A stretch of DNA of 64,000 bases from Breoghania sp963678585 (GCA_963678585.2 CAXXGA010000002.1:124001-188000), one strand, 5' to 3'. Shown: positions 51,850 to 60,993, counted from the stretch's first letter. Translations and numbers: made by a program. The notes: generated by a model from the sequence alone, not told the origin.

Positions 51850-52977
51850 TTACTTGTCCACGCCGCCCCAGATGGCCTCTGCCGTCTTGACCACCAGTTC
51901 CAGCTTGCGGCGCTGGTCGTCCATGGTGACCTTGTTGCCTTCTTCCGTGGAAGAAAAACCGCACTGCGGGGCGATGCCGAGCTGGTCGAGGTCGCAGTAC
52001 TTGGACGCTTCCTCGAACTTCTTCTTCAGGTCGTCGAGGCTCTCAAGCTCGGGCGTCTTGGTGGTGATGAAGCCCGGCATCACGCGCTTGCTGCCCTTGG
52101 GCAGAAGCCGAAGCGGCTCCAGCGAACCGGCGCGCTCGGAATCGTATTCCATGAAATAGATGTCGATGCCGGTCTTGTTGAAGATCGCATCCGCCGCCAG
52201 ATCGTAAGCGCCCTCCGCCGCATAGGTGGAGACGAAGTTGCCCCGGCACAGGTGCATGCCGATCTTCATGTCCGCCGGGCGGTCCTTGATCGCCTCGTTC
52301 ATCATCCAGGCGTAGCGGTCGATCAGCCAGTCGGGATCCTGCCCGAGCTTCTGCTTGTCCGCGCGGTGCTTGGGATCGCACAGGTAGGCGAAGAAGATGT
52401 CGTCCATCTGCAGATAGCGGCACCCGGCATCATAAAACGCCTGAACCGCCTTGGCGTAGGTCGCGGCCAGATCCGCGAAGAGGACGTCGAGGTCCTTGTA
52501 TTCCGGCGGCGCGATGTCGTCGGGGGCCACGCGGAAATGGCAGCAGGAGGGGCCGGGGATCGAGATCTTCGGCTGCACCTTCGTGTGTTCGGCCACGAAT
52601 TTGTAGTGCGCGATCATCGGATGATCGGCCGGGAAGTCGAGCTTGCTCTTGATCGTGGGATAGACCGGCGGGATCTTGACGCCGTGGAACTGGACGCCTT
52701 CCTCGCGGGTCTCCAGTTCAAAGCCGGTCAGCAGCCCCATGAAATCGTAGTGCCAGAACTGGCGGCGGAACTCGCCGTCGGTCACGGCTTTCAGCCCGAC
52801 CTCTTCCTGCATCTTGATGACGTCGACGATGGCCGCATCCTCGATCGCCGCCAGCTCTTCCGCCGACATGGTCTTGTTTTCGAAATGGGCCTTGCGGGCC
52901 GCTTTCACGCTGTCGGGGCGCAGCAGGCTGCCCACGTGATCCGCGCGATAGGGCGCGCCGGTAACAGGGTCGGTCAT
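51850..52977 (-). CDS. MetE-like (cobalamin-independent methionine synthase, C-terminal type) methyltransferase
   Basis: A 375-residue TIM-barrel enzyme related to the catalytic half of MetE. The start region YRADHVGSLLRPDSVKAAR is typical, and zinc ligands are visible in KIGMHLCRGNF (His and Cys) and IAPQCGFSST (Cys), with the barrel Glu in FMEYDSERAG. It has no N-terminal MetE half, so it belongs to the short group that uses methyl donors other than methyltetrahydrofolate triglutamate, or is a core-type methionine synthase; the substrate is not decided. AAGGAGG precedes the ATG. Its 3' end is duplicated at 49391-49503, across the MBL cassette. Confidence 0.88.
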   Translation of the reverse strand: MTDPVTGAPYRADHVGSLLRPDSVKAARKAHFENKTMSAEELAAIEDAAIVDVIKMQEEVGLKAVTDGEFRRQFWHYDFMGLLTGFELETREEGVQFHGVKIPPVYPTIKSKLDFPADHPMIAHYKFVAEHTKVQPKISIPGPSCCHFRVAPDDIAPPEYKDLDVLFADLAATYAKAVQAFYDAGCRYLQMDDIFFAYLCDPKHRADKQKLGQDPDWLIDRYAWMMNEAIKDRPADMKIGMHLCRGNFVSTYAAEGAYDLAADAIFNKTGIDIYFMEYDSERAGSLEPLRLLPKGSKRVMPGFITTKTPELESLDDLKKKFEEASKYCDLDQLGIAPQCGFSSTEEGNKVTMDDQRRKLELVVKTAEAIWGGVDK

Positions 52978-53246
52978 AAAAATCCTCCTTGGGGTTTTTC
53001 GGGCCATCGGCGCTCCTCCCCGAGGACAGGTCCCCCTCCCGAAAAAACCGGCGGTTCCGGCCGCATCGCCAATGGCGCGCTTTCCAGCTTGCGACAAATG
53101 CCGCTGCAGTAAGTGCGAGGGGGGCGAGCTTAGGTCAGCCGGAGGAACGCGACAAGGTGTCGACCCGAAAGGCCTGAGGAAAGATCGCAAATGGTAACAG
53201 GGAGCGGGAAGTCGGCGGAGCCCGGAGCAGGCTCCGAGCGCAGGCC

Positions 53247-54278
53247 CTAGAGCAGGCCCTTCAGATCGTCCAGGCGGTCGTTGACCAGCCAACCGTAGTA
53301 GTTTTCTTCCGGCCAGCGGGTCTGGCCTTGCTGGCGCGCGCGCGAATAGCGCACGGCACGCTCCCACGGCGCGCCCACATTGTAGAGCGTCGCGGTGATG
53401 CCGGGATTGGTGGAGATGTCCACTTTCGCCACGGCCTTGTAGGCCTCGATGGCGTCCTGAATGACCGCCGCCATGTAATGCAGCGACTTGGACGGGTCCA
53501 TGGCCGCCTGATAGATGGCCAGCGCGTCCTTCGGCTCCAGCTTGTCGAAGCCGCTCACCTCGTGCACCCGGTCCGACATCTTGAGGATCGTCAGCGGGGT
53601 GAGCTGGCCGAGGCCGAAGCTCTGGCCTGCGAAAAGCGGCTGGAAGAACGTCTGGTTGAAGGTCTGGTTCGGGTAGCTGACCTTGCCGACCGTGCGACCG
53701 CGGAAGCGGCTGTTCCACACGCGCTCGTAGCACGACCATTTCACGTTGCTGTCGCGCTGCATCTTGTCGGAATGGCAACGCTTGAACTGGTCGCGCTGAA
53801 CGAAGTCCTCGACCGGTTCATCCTCATACTTGAAGCTGATGTCGAGCCCCGCGTAAGCCGCGGCCTTGATGTAGTAGCTCTGGGCGCTGTCCAGCGTGTC
53901 GTAATTGTAGGTGTGCTCGCCGACGATTGCGCCGATCATATGGACCGGGTCGATATCGTAAAGCGCCGCCACTTTCTTGATGGAACTCATGAGCCGCCGG
54001 TCGCGGCGCAGCATGGCGAGCACCCGCTCGAACTTGCGGTCATAGCTGGACTTGAAGGCCGCTGTGCGCCGTGCGGAGGCGAAGGGAACGTCGGGCTGGG
54101 TCTTGTTGCGGTTGCCATCCGGCACGGCGGTGAGATCGGCGGCAAGCACAGCGCTCGGCGCCAGCACAACGGGAGCGAGGGCGGTCAGGGCAATCGGCGC
54201 GCTCAGCGCGACGAGGCAGGCGGCGCTCGCCACGGCCCGCACAGCTTTGTCACGCACAAGCTTCAAGCCTTGCTTCAT
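53247..54278 (-). CDS. DUF1402 family exported protein
   Basis: A 343-residue protein with a signal peptide (VRAVASAACLVALSAPIALT to VLAAD). The rest matches DUF1402: SYDRKFERVLAMLRRDRRLM, IDPVHMIGAIVGEHTYNYDT, VWNSRFRGRTVGKVSYPNQT, SFGLGQLTPLTILKMSDRVH and ATLYNVGAPWERAVRYSR. The HMIGAIVGEH and GLGQLTPLT features recall lytic transglycosylases of the SLT type (Glu in the first, a GxGQ-type loop in the second), so a murein hydrolase role is possible but unproven. Starts at 54365, 54299 or 54293 are in the same frame; 54278 fits the signal best. Confidence 0.85.
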   Translation of the reverse strand: MKQGLKLVRDKAVRAVASAACLVALSAPIALTALAPVVLAPSAVLAADLTAVPDGNRNKTQPDVPFASARRTAAFKSSYDRKFERVLAMLRRDRRLMSSIKKVAALYDIDPVHMIGAIVGEHTYNYDTLDSAQSYYIKAAAYAGLDISFKYEDEPVEDFVQRDQFKRCHSDKMQRDSNVKWSCYERVWNSRFRGRTVGKVSYPNQTFNQTFFQPLFAGQSFGLGQLTPLTILKMSDRVHEVSGFDKLEPKDALAIYQAAMDPSKSLHYMAAVIQDAIEAYKAVAKVDISTNPGITATLYNVGAPWERAVRYSRARQQGQTRWPEENYYGWLVNDRLDDLKGLL

Positions 54279-54824
54279 GGAGCAACCCTGCATCCGCATT
54301 CTGCCAAGCGGCCTTTCCGTTCGCTCTTCCGGCAACCTTTTGGGGCTGTCATCCGGTGGTTTCATTTCCCGACGCCTGCGCGACCGGGCGGCCTCGCTCG
54401 CACGCGTCCCTTCGAATCCGAGTTTTCAAATCATCCCGGTCCATTGCCTGCACTCAAGGCGTTCATGCCGCCATTTGTGCTCAAATTTCCGTGTGCTCAA
54501 ACAGTTCTGCACAGCGGCGGCCGAACCGAAACGGTTCTGTCGGGTCAAAAATGCACGCCCGAGTCATTCTTAACATATACCCCAAACGGTATTGTTTTCG
54601 CAGGGGCAGTTTTGGCCGACGAGAGCTTTCGCGCCACAGTGCGGCCTTCCGAACACACTGTAAAAGCTGCAATCCGGGCACTTCGCTCTCGCCGTCTTAT
54701 ATGCGCATGGCGGAATGAATTGCACGATGGCGCTTGCGTCGTTCTGTCGCGGAGGCGTAGTCTGTACGTAAATTAACACTGGTACCGCGTGTAATTTTGC
54801 GGACGCCTTGGGAGGGGCGACGGC
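54279..54824. other. Divergent intergenic region upstream of DUF1402 and the response regulator
   Basis: About 545 bases without a gene. The region 54550-54800 has the lower-GC part with AACATATACCCCAAACGGTA and GTCTGTACGTAAATTAACAC, where promoters of the two outward genes are likely. The regulator's GGGAGGGG ribosome site is at its right end. Confidence 0.4.
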
Positions 54825-55517
54825 ATGATTATTCTCATTGTGGATGACCACCCGCTCGTATGTTCGGCGTTGGAAACGACGCTCATGGGCGGCATTGAGG
54901 ATTGCAGGGTCATTCAGGCGCATTCCTGCGCCGAGGCGCTCACCGTCGTGCGCGACCGCGACGATATCGATCTCGTTCTTCTCGACCTCAAGCTGCCCGA
55001 TGTGGATGGCTTTCAGGGTCTGAGCCAGGTCCGCCGCGCCTCGCCGCGCCTGCCGGTTCTGGTGATCTCCGGGCTTGAGGACGCGCGCCTTGCGCAGCTT
55101 GTTTCCAGCCACGGCGCGCTCGGCTTTCTGAACAAGAAGGCGCGGGCGGAGGAAATCGTGGATGCGGTTTCCTCCGTGCTGGCGGGCGAGACGGTCTTCT
55201 CGCCGATCATTCCGTGCGCCAAGGCGGTGCCGGAGGTCGATCCGGCGGTCGATGCCATTCGCACGCTCACGCCGCAGCAGGCGGTTGTACTCAGGATGCT
55301 GGGCGAGGGGCTCTTGAACAAGCAGATCGCCTACGAGCTTTCGATCAGCGAGTCCACCGTCAAGGCGCATGTCTCCGCGATCCTGAAGAAGCTCGACGTC
55401 TCCTCGCGCATGCAGGCGGTGCTGATGGCGCAGGGCGGCGTGTTCGATCAGGCGATGGGCTCCATGGCCATGCCCGTTCCCGAGTTCGCCTCCACTGCGC
55501 TCGCCGCCGAAAGGTGA
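54825..55517 (+). CDS. NarL/LuxR-type response regulator
   Basis: A 230-residue two-component regulator. The receiver domain has acidic pocket D7-D8 in ILIVDDHPLVCSALETTL, phospho-acceptor D54 in LVLLDLKLPDVDGF, and the Lys in GFLNKKARAEE. The output is a LuxR-type HTH (LTPQQAVVLRMLGEGLLNKQ, then ISESTVKAHVSAILKKLDV). The very good ribosome site GGGAGGGG is seven bases upstream. It converges with the hybrid kinase gene and overlaps its 3' end by 70 bp. It is the probable partner of that kinase, controlling the alcohol-oxidation genes nearby. Confidence 0.93.
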   Translation: MIILIVDDHPLVCSALETTLMGGIEDCRVIQAHSCAEALTVVRDRDDIDLVLLDLKLPDVDGFQGLSQVRRASPRLPVLVISGLEDARLAQLVSSHGALGFLNKKARAEEIVDAVSSVLAGETVFSPIIPCAKAVPEVDPAVDAIRTLTPQQAVVLRMLGEGLLNKQIAYELSISESTVKAHVSAILKKLDVSSRMQAVLMAQGGVFDQAMGSMAMPVPEFASTALAAER

Positions 55518-57775
55518 GCGAGATAGGCACGCAACTGACCGGGTCGGACGGGCTTTGAGAAATACTCGATGCCCTTGTCCGCGGCCCGCTGGCGGATTTC
55601 CTGCGAGCGGTCGGCGGTCACCAGAATGCCCGGCACCTGACGGCCCAAGTGGGCGCGCAGCAGGATGATGGCGTCAATCCCGTCGATGTCGCCGTCAAGA
55701 TGCAGATCCGCGATGATGGCGCGCGGCGCCAGCCCCTCGCTGCGCGCGCGCTTCAGCAACGCACCATAGGACGGCGCTGTCACCGCCCGCATCTGCCATG
55801 TCGCCAGAAGGCGCACCATCGCATCCGCGATGTGACTGTCGTTTTCCAAAACGAAGAGCGTTCCGCTCTCCTCCCCCTCGTCCGTTCCCTGCGCATCGCT
55901 GGTCTGCAAATCCGCGGCCTGCAACGTGGTGGCGGAGGCGCGTGCGGGCGCAAGGGGCACCACCACGGCAAAGCGCGAGCCGCGACCCGGTTCGGAATCC
56001 AGTTCGATCTCGTGGTCCAGAAGACCCACCGCGCGCTTGACGATGGCGAGCCCCAGTCCCAACCCGCCGGGGCGCTGGTTGCCTGGTGCGGTGGCGCGGC
56101 GGAATTCCTCGAAGATCGTCTGGTGATGCTCGCGCGCGATGCCGTTGCCGGTGTCGTGAATTTCCAGAACCACGGATGATCCGCGCCTGCGCACGCCCAG
56201 CAGAATGCCCCCGGAAGTGGTATATTTCAGCGCGTTGGAGAGAAAGTTCTGCACGATCCGGCGCAACAGGTGAGGATCGGATCTCACCACGGCGGTAGAG
56301 GGCACGACGGTGAGGGTGAGGTTCGTTTGCCGGGCAAGTGCGCCGAATTCGGTCTCCAGCGTGCGGAAGAGATCGCCCACCGAGACATCGCAAATCTGGG
56401 GCTCGTAGCCGCCGGCATCCATCTTCGAAATGTCCAGAAGGGCGCTCAGCAAATCCTCGGTGGAATGGAAGGCCTGCGTGACATTGGCGAGCAGATCGCG
56501 TGCCTCCGCCGTCACGAAGCTGGTGTTGTCCAGCGCCGACAGATAAAGCCGTGCCGCGTTGAGAGGCTGCAACAGGTCGTGGCTCGCGGCGGCGAGGAAC
56601 CGGGTCTTCGACAGGTTGGCCATTTCGGCCGCACGACGTGCACGTTCCAGATCGCGCGCGGTCGCCTCGTGGCGGCGTACCTCGTCGTGAAGCGCCTCGT
56701 TCAGTTCGGTCAGCGCGCGGGTGCGTTCCTCAACCCGCTGTTCCAGCTCCTCGTTGGAACGTTCCAGCAGGCGTGCGGCCTCGTTCTGGGCGGTGACATC
56801 GGTCAGCGTGATGACAAAGCCGTCATCCGGCATGGAGCGGAAATTGGAGGCCACCACCCGTCCGCCGCGATAGGTGATCTCAAGGCGCAGCGGATAGCGG
56901 GTTTCCACACGGGTGACCCAGGCAATCGCCTCTTCCTTGCGCGACCGCGGCACCCTTGCGCCATGCCGCCAGACAAGGCGCAGCAGATCGCGCACCTCCA
57001 TGCCCGCATGCATGTCCACGTATGGAAGGTTCAGCAGCATCGCGGCCTGCGAATTCCATGTCACCAGCCGCATGTCGGCATCGAAGACGACCACCCCTTG
57101 CGCGATGGAGGCGACGGTTGCGACAAGCAGATCCGGCTGCTTGGACATGTCCGTCAGCCGACGGGTTTCCTGAAGGCGCTTGAAGTGGGTGATCTCGGAG
57201 ACGATGACGACCCGGCCGCCTTCCTCCGTGTCGCGTTCGCTGATCTGGATCCAGCGCCCGTCGGACAAAAGCTGCTGGAACTGGCAATGCTTGCGCGAGT
57301 GGCGTTCCATGCGCGCGGCGAGCCAGGCTTGCGGGTCGGTCACGGCTTCGACGATGATGCTCGTTTCCGCCGCCCGGCGCACGATCTCCTCGAACGGAGT
57401 TCCCGGCACCAGTATGTCGTCCAGCGAGGGGAAAAGCTCCCGGTAGCGCCGGTTGCACAGCACGATCCGGTCGTCGCTGTCATATAGGAGAAAACCCTCG
57501 CCGATGGAATCGATGGCCTGCTGCAACTGGCGGCGCGCGATCTTGGCCTCGTTCATGGCCCGCGCCACGCGCTGGATGCGTTTCTCCACGTTGGTCTCAA
57601 GCTCGGCGACCGACTGGAACAGCTTGAAGGCGTTGCCGGTGAAATCGTGGCTGCGGTCGACCTGCCGGATCAGCGCATCGCGGATGGTGCGTAGCTTGGC
57701 GTTTTCGGCCTCAAGGGCACGCAACTGCTCCTGAAGCTGGCGGCGCGACAGGCCCGGCGCTTCGCTCATGCTCAT
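55448..57775 (-). CDS. PAS hybrid sensor histidine kinase (NahK-like)
   Basis: A 775-residue soluble kinase without membrane helices. Order: coiled coil (about 5-80), two PAS domains (about 88-200 and 215-330), second coiled coil (335-385), HisKA with H399 in AAASHDLLQPLNAARLYLSA, ATPase with N box NFLSNALKYT, G1 DTGNGIA and G2 GGLGLGLAI, and a C-terminal receiver with D690 in IIADLHLDGD and K741 in YFSKPV. This is the NahK/ErcS' layout. Its ATG overlaps the FIST gene stop (ATGA), so the FIST protein is almost surely its sensor partner. In Pseudomonas NahK pairs with the FIST heme protein NosP and controls biofilm and ethanol-oxidation pathways; transfer of that role here is inference. Confidence 0.9.
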   Translation of the reverse strand: MSMSEAPGLSRRQLQEQLRALEAENAKLRTIRDALIRQVDRSHDFTGNAFKLFQSVAELETNVEKRIQRVARAMNEAKIARRQLQQAIDSIGEGFLLYDSDDRIVLCNRRYRELFPSLDDILVPGTPFEEIVRRAAETSIIVEAVTDPQAWLAARMERHSRKHCQFQQLLSDGRWIQISERDTEEGGRVVIVSEITHFKRLQETRRLTDMSKQPDLLVATVASIAQGVVVFDADMRLVTWNSQAAMLLNLPYVDMHAGMEVRDLLRLVWRHGARVPRSRKEEAIAWVTRVETRYPLRLEITYRGGRVVASNFRSMPDDGFVITLTDVTAQNEAARLLERSNEELEQRVEERTRALTELNEALHDEVRRHEATARDLERARRAAEMANLSKTRFLAAASHDLLQPLNAARLYLSALDNTSFVTAEARDLLANVTQAFHSTEDLLSALLDISKMDAGGYEPQICDVSVGDLFRTLETEFGALARQTNLTLTVVPSTAVVRSDPHLLRRIVQNFLSNALKYTTSGGILLGVRRRGSSVVLEIHDTGNGIAREHHQTIFEEFRRATAPGNQRPGGLGLGLAIVKRAVGLLDHEIELDSEPGRGSRFAVVVPLAPARASATTLQAADLQTSDAQGTDEGEESGTLFVLENDSHIADAMVRLLATWQMRAVTAPSYGALLKRARSEGLAPRAIIADLHLDGDIDGIDAIILLRAHLGRQVPGILVTADRSQEIRQRAADKGIEYFSKPVRPGQLRAYLAHLSAASAVEANSGTGMAMEPIA

Positions 57776-58950
57776 CTCTTGCCCCCGCCGATCGCCAGTC
57801 CCGTCAGCGTCTGGCTCAGATGCAGGAAGCGATATTGTTCGCCATAGGTGTTGAAGCCGATCATGCGGAAATGATCGAAAATCTGCAGGAGATCGCCGGT
57901 GATCCCCAGCCGCTCCGCTTCCAGCCGCCGCAGGATACAGTCGAAGCACAGGGCCAGTTCGATCCCGCCGATGCGCTGCGCGAGGCGTCCCATATGCTGG
58001 TTGAGATTGTCCCGCATGTCCTGCGGATGGGCGAGCGTCAGCACGATACCCTCATCGATGGCGCAATAGAAATGCAGCGCGCCGTCGGGCGTGACCTTCT
58101 GGATGGCACGCACGTGATAATCGCCGCCCACGCGCACCAGAAGCGGATTGGCGGCAAAGATCTCCGGCGTCAACGCAGCCACATCCGCCCCGATGAGCCG
58201 GGCGTATTCATCGGCCGCAGGCTCTGCGTTGATCGACCACACGACGCGGCGCTGCGGGTCGGCGCTGGTGACAACGACCCGGTCCTCGGTGGGCGAGAAA
58301 TGCTCCAGCTTGAACACCTCCACGGGCCGCGAGGATGCTCCCAGCACGACAAGCGCGGTGTCCTCCAGAACCTTGCCGTTCAGGAAAATCTGCGTGGTGT
58401 CGAAATTGAGATTGTCGCCCGCAGACGCCCCGAAGATCGGCACCGCATCGAGCGCGGCATAGGTAGAGGCGGCGATTTCCTCCTCTCGCCGCGACAGGCC
58501 GTCGACCAGCAGCATGGCGAAGAAGTGCTTCTGGTCGGGGGTGAGGTCGCGCAGCAGCGAGAAATAGGCCGCCTCGATGGCCTCGCCGCTACTCGCCATG
58601 GAAAAGGCGTTGAGGTTCGTCAGCGGGCAGATCTGGAAGGAAAAGGCGGAATGGTCGAAGGCCACAGCAACCGCCCCGTCGCCTTCATAGGAAGTCGCCG
58701 TCAGGCTGCCGGCGGTCGTGCAGCCGACAAGCAGGCTTTGCGGATAGGCGACGGCCAGCGGGCCCACCACATCCTCGTAAGGCAGGTTTGAGGAGACGAA
58801 CAGCGCGATCAGCGCCGGATTGCAGGGGCCGAGACCCTGTTTCAGTTCCTCAAGCATCCGCACCGGATTGCGCGATTTCGACCAGGCCCGAAAGACGACC
58901 TGCGCGTCCGGCTGAATGTTGATGTCGGCCTCGGCAATGGACATGGCCAT
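57772..58950 (-). CDS. FIST-domain sensor protein (NosP-like)
   Basis: A 392-residue cytoplasmic protein with FIST-N (about 30-225: LPYEDVVGPLAVAYPQSLLV, GCTTAGSLTATSYEGDGAVA, VPIFGASAGDNLNFDTTQIF) and FIST-C (about 240-370: EPAADEYARLIGADVAALTP, NPLLVRVGGDYHVRAIQKVT). The end FNTYGEQYRFLHLSQTLTGL is typical of the group. FIST proteins bind small ligands, and some (NosP) bind NO-heme. The ATG at 58950 has GGGGAG at good spacing; upstream in-frame ATGs exist. It is coupled by ATGA overlap to the hybrid kinase and lies directly after the PQQ-associated operon. Confidence 0.9.
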   Translation of the reverse strand: MAMSIAEADINIQPDAQVVFRAWSKSRNPVRMLEELKQGLGPCNPALIALFVSSNLPYEDVVGPLAVAYPQSLLVGCTTAGSLTATSYEGDGAVAVAFDHSAFSFQICPLTNLNAFSMASSGEAIEAAYFSLLRDLTPDQKHFFAMLLVDGLSRREEEIAASTYAALDAVPIFGASAGDNLNFDTTQIFLNGKVLEDTALVVLGASSRPVEVFKLEHFSPTEDRVVVTSADPQRRVVWSINAEPAADEYARLIGADVAALTPEIFAANPLLVRVGGDYHVRAIQKVTPDGALHFYCAIDEGIVLTLAHPQDMRDNLNQHMGRLAQRIGGIELALCFDCILRRLEAERLGITGDLLQIFDHFRMIGFNTYGEQYRFLHLSQTLTGLAIGGGKR

Positions 58951-59284
58951 TCCTGCTCCCCGCTCACGATATCGGGCCGCCATGGTGGCCATGGTCAAAC
59001 CGCAAAGGCGCATCGTTGAATATCAGCACCTGACGTAAAGTCTATCGTGCGGTCGGTAGCTTGGCTGCAATACTGTAGTGCTACAAGTGAAGCCGTACTC
59101 CAAATGGCGCATATCCGTAATTTTGCGGGAAAAGCAGGTCCCTGCCGGGCGAGAGGCAGATCGGAGCAAGGCGTGAAAAGCGCCGCAATTGCGTGGCGAG
59201 AAACCCCGCGGCTTCTTTTCCCTCAGCGAAGGGGAGGCCGTTACGCCTGCCTTGCGTGTATCAGCACGCTTTTTGTGGCGCTGC
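58951..59284. other. Intergenic region between PQQ-associated operon and FIST gene
   Basis: About 330 bases with no gene. It carries the FIST/kinase promoter and the end of the upstream operon. A short palindrome (59074-59085) is the only feature recognised. Confidence 0.4.
59074..59085. promoter_or_regulatory. Short palindrome upstream of the FIST gene, possible operator
   Basis: TGTAGTGCTACA is a perfect 12-base inverted repeat, 124 bp before the FIST start and within the less GC-rich part of the gap. It could be a regulator site, but a palindrome of this size may occur by chance. Confidence 0.3.
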
Positions 59285-59659
59285 CTAATAGAAACAGCGC
59301 ACTTCCGCTTCCACCTGCGCACGGCGCAGGCGGTCCACCATCACTTTGGTCGCGGGCGTTTCGCGGAAAATCGCCATCTTCTCGCCGCCGCCCGGCACCT
59401 GCCGCATGCGCAGCACGGTTTCGGCAAGCGTGTAGTCGTCATAGGAGAGAAGAGAGGCCACCACGTCTATCGAGCAGGCGCATTGGCGCAGTGCCTGGCC
59501 CGTCTCGCCGTTGGCAGCCATGCAGCCAAGCACATAATCGGCGACGGCGACGGTCGGATAGTCGTTGGCGCGCGCGGGCGTGCCCGCACCACTGAGCGTC
59601 AGGGCCACTCCCGTCAAAAGAGCGCCGACAAGCCTGCGTAGTGAAAGTCCCGGCATCAT
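59285..59659 (-). CDS. Small exported protein of the PQQ-associated operon
   Basis: A 124-residue protein with a signal peptide (LVGALLTGVALTLSGAGTPA). The mature part holds YVLGCMAANGETGQALRQCA and CSIDVVASLLSYDDYTLAET, a pattern of three Cys in the first helices, and ends in RCFY. Proteins with this CMxxN...CxCxID arrangement occur in PQQ-alcohol dehydrogenase clusters. The function is unknown; a role in maturation of the periplasmic dehydrogenase or cytochrome is possible. ATGA overlap with the gene before it. Confidence 0.7.
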   Translation of the reverse strand: MMPGLSLRRLVGALLTGVALTLSGAGTPARANDYPTVAVADYVLGCMAANGETGQALRQCACSIDVVASLLSYDDYTLAETVLRMRQVPGGGEKMAIFRETPATKVMVDRLRRAQVEAEVRCFY

Positions 59660-60369
59660 TGCACCTCCCGCAGCCGATAGATCTCGTGCAGCATCGGGCC
59701 GGTGCCCGGCTCGTCGGGCGGGGCGGGCGTCGCACTCTCCAGCGCCACGATGCCGCCCGCCACCTCGTCGCTGACGGTAACCGTATAGCGCTTGGTCATC
59801 AACTTGCTCATCTGCGCCTTGTGTTCGTCGGTGGCAAAGGGCGTGAAGCTGATCCTGCGCGCCGTCACCGTCCTGTCCGCCACCTCTGCCGTCACGTCCT
59901 CGGAGGTGAAGGCGCCCTTCAGCCCCATGGCGTGGCGGATCACATTGCGGAAATAGTGGCTGGAACCGCCGGTGCCACGGCTCATCTGGTTCACGTCATG
60001 CTGGAAAAAGATCAGCAGGATCGGATTGTAGCTGCTGGCGACCAGCGGGCCGATCTCGCGCGGCGCGCCCTTGGCGAAAAGCGTCGCCGCCACGTCATAG
60101 CCGTGATCCGTGCTCTCGCCCGAGCGCGTGAATTCCAGAACCACCTCGTCTGCGAAGGGTTCCTCCATCATCCGGCCTTCCAGCCGGTAGTCGAAGACGA
60201 GCCTCGCCTTGTCGCCGAGCCCCTTCAACTGGTCGAAGCCGTAGATTTCCGCCGCCGCGGTGTCGGGTGTCAGTCCGTCCATGCCTTGCGCCAGAACGGG
60301 GGAGGCGAGGCTTGTCAAAACCGCAAGGCACAGGGCGAGCGTGCTTGTGCGAAATGCCATGGTCATCAT
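59656..60369 (-). CDS. Exported hypothetical protein of the PQQ-associated operon
   Basis: A 237-residue periplasmic protein (signal peptide ending VLAQG). The sequence (FDQLKGLGDKARLVFDYRLE, EVVLEFTRSGESTDHGYDVA, SYNPILLIFFQHDVNQMSRG, SHYFRNVIRHAM) looks like one beta-rich globular domain. I know it only as a companion of alcohol-oxidation genes, without a function. The start overlaps the stop of the preceding gene (ATGA) and its own stop overlaps the next start. Confidence 0.7.
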   Translation of the reverse strand: MMTMAFRTSTLALCLAVLTSLASPVLAQGMDGLTPDTAAAEIYGFDQLKGLGDKARLVFDYRLEGRMMEEPFADEVVLEFTRSGESTDHGYDVAATLFAKGAPREIGPLVASSYNPILLIFFQHDVNQMSRGTGGSSHYFRNVIRHAMGLKGAFTSEDVTAEVADRTVTARRISFTPFATDEHKAQMSKLMTKRYTVTVSDEVAGGIVALESATPAPPDEPGTGPMLHEIYRLREVQ

Positions 60370-60989
60370 TCCGTTTCAGACTTGAGAAGCGCGCCGATGG
60401 CGCGGCCGAGCGCGAAGGCGCGCTGTTCCAGAAGAACGGGCTGCTCGCACAGATAAATCTGAGATTTTTCCCGATCCTCGAAGATCCGCTGGTCCCATGT
60501 CAGCGTCTCGGTGAGATCCTTGCGTTTTTCTTCCGACAGTCCGTCCGCCTGAAGCGCGGCGCGGGTTTCCCGCACTCGGGCCGTCAGAGCCGCCTGCTTG
60601 CGCGAAAACCGTTTGATCCCGGCAATGAGGGAAGCGCGGTCGCGGTTGATCACCTGCAGGGTCCGCCCGAACAACGCGGTAAGACGCCGTTCGCGCGCCT
60701 CGCCAAGCCCCTCCGCGAACTGATCGATGCTGGCTTTTGCCTCTTCCATCGACGTGCGCCTTGCCGCGATGAGAGCACCCAGCCGGGCGACCTCGCCGTC
60801 CCCGTCCCACATGGCGGGTTCCGGGATCGGACCCGACCAGACCTGCGCGGCGGAGATCTGCGGCACGAGACGCTGGATGCAGGGCCAGTCGTCGCTGCCG
60901 CCGCCTGCCGCACGGGCCGGAACCATGGAGCTCAGATGCGCCGCCGGAAAGGCGACGCTCAGGATGAGGAGGAGGGGAAAAACTCTCAT
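60366..60989 (-). CDS. Exported helical hypothetical protein of the PQQ-associated operon
   Basis: A 207-residue protein: signal peptide (MRVFPLLLILSVAFPAAHL), then DWPCIQRLVPQISAAQVWSG, and a long helical part (ARRTSMEEAKASIDQFAEGL, INRDRASLIAGIKRFSRKQA) with coiled-coil character, and one Cys pair (CIQ and LCEQ). Probably periplasmic. No known function. It is translationally coupled downstream and separated by four bases from the gene before it. Confidence 0.7.
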   Translation of the reverse strand: MRVFPLLLILSVAFPAAHLSSMVPARAAGGGSDDWPCIQRLVPQISAAQVWSGPIPEPAMWDGDGEVARLGALIAARRTSMEEAKASIDQFAEGLGEARERRLTALFGRTLQVINRDRASLIAGIKRFSRKQAALTARVRETRAALQADGLSEEKRKDLTETLTWDQRIFEDREKSQIYLCEQPVLLEQRAFALGRAIGALLKSETE

Positions 60990-60993
60990 CGGA

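Noticed and set aside
52978..53778. Upstream part of the 642-codon frame of the MetE-like gene
   Set aside because: It overlaps the DUF1402 gene end and lacks family likeness; AAGGAGG marks the true start at 52977.
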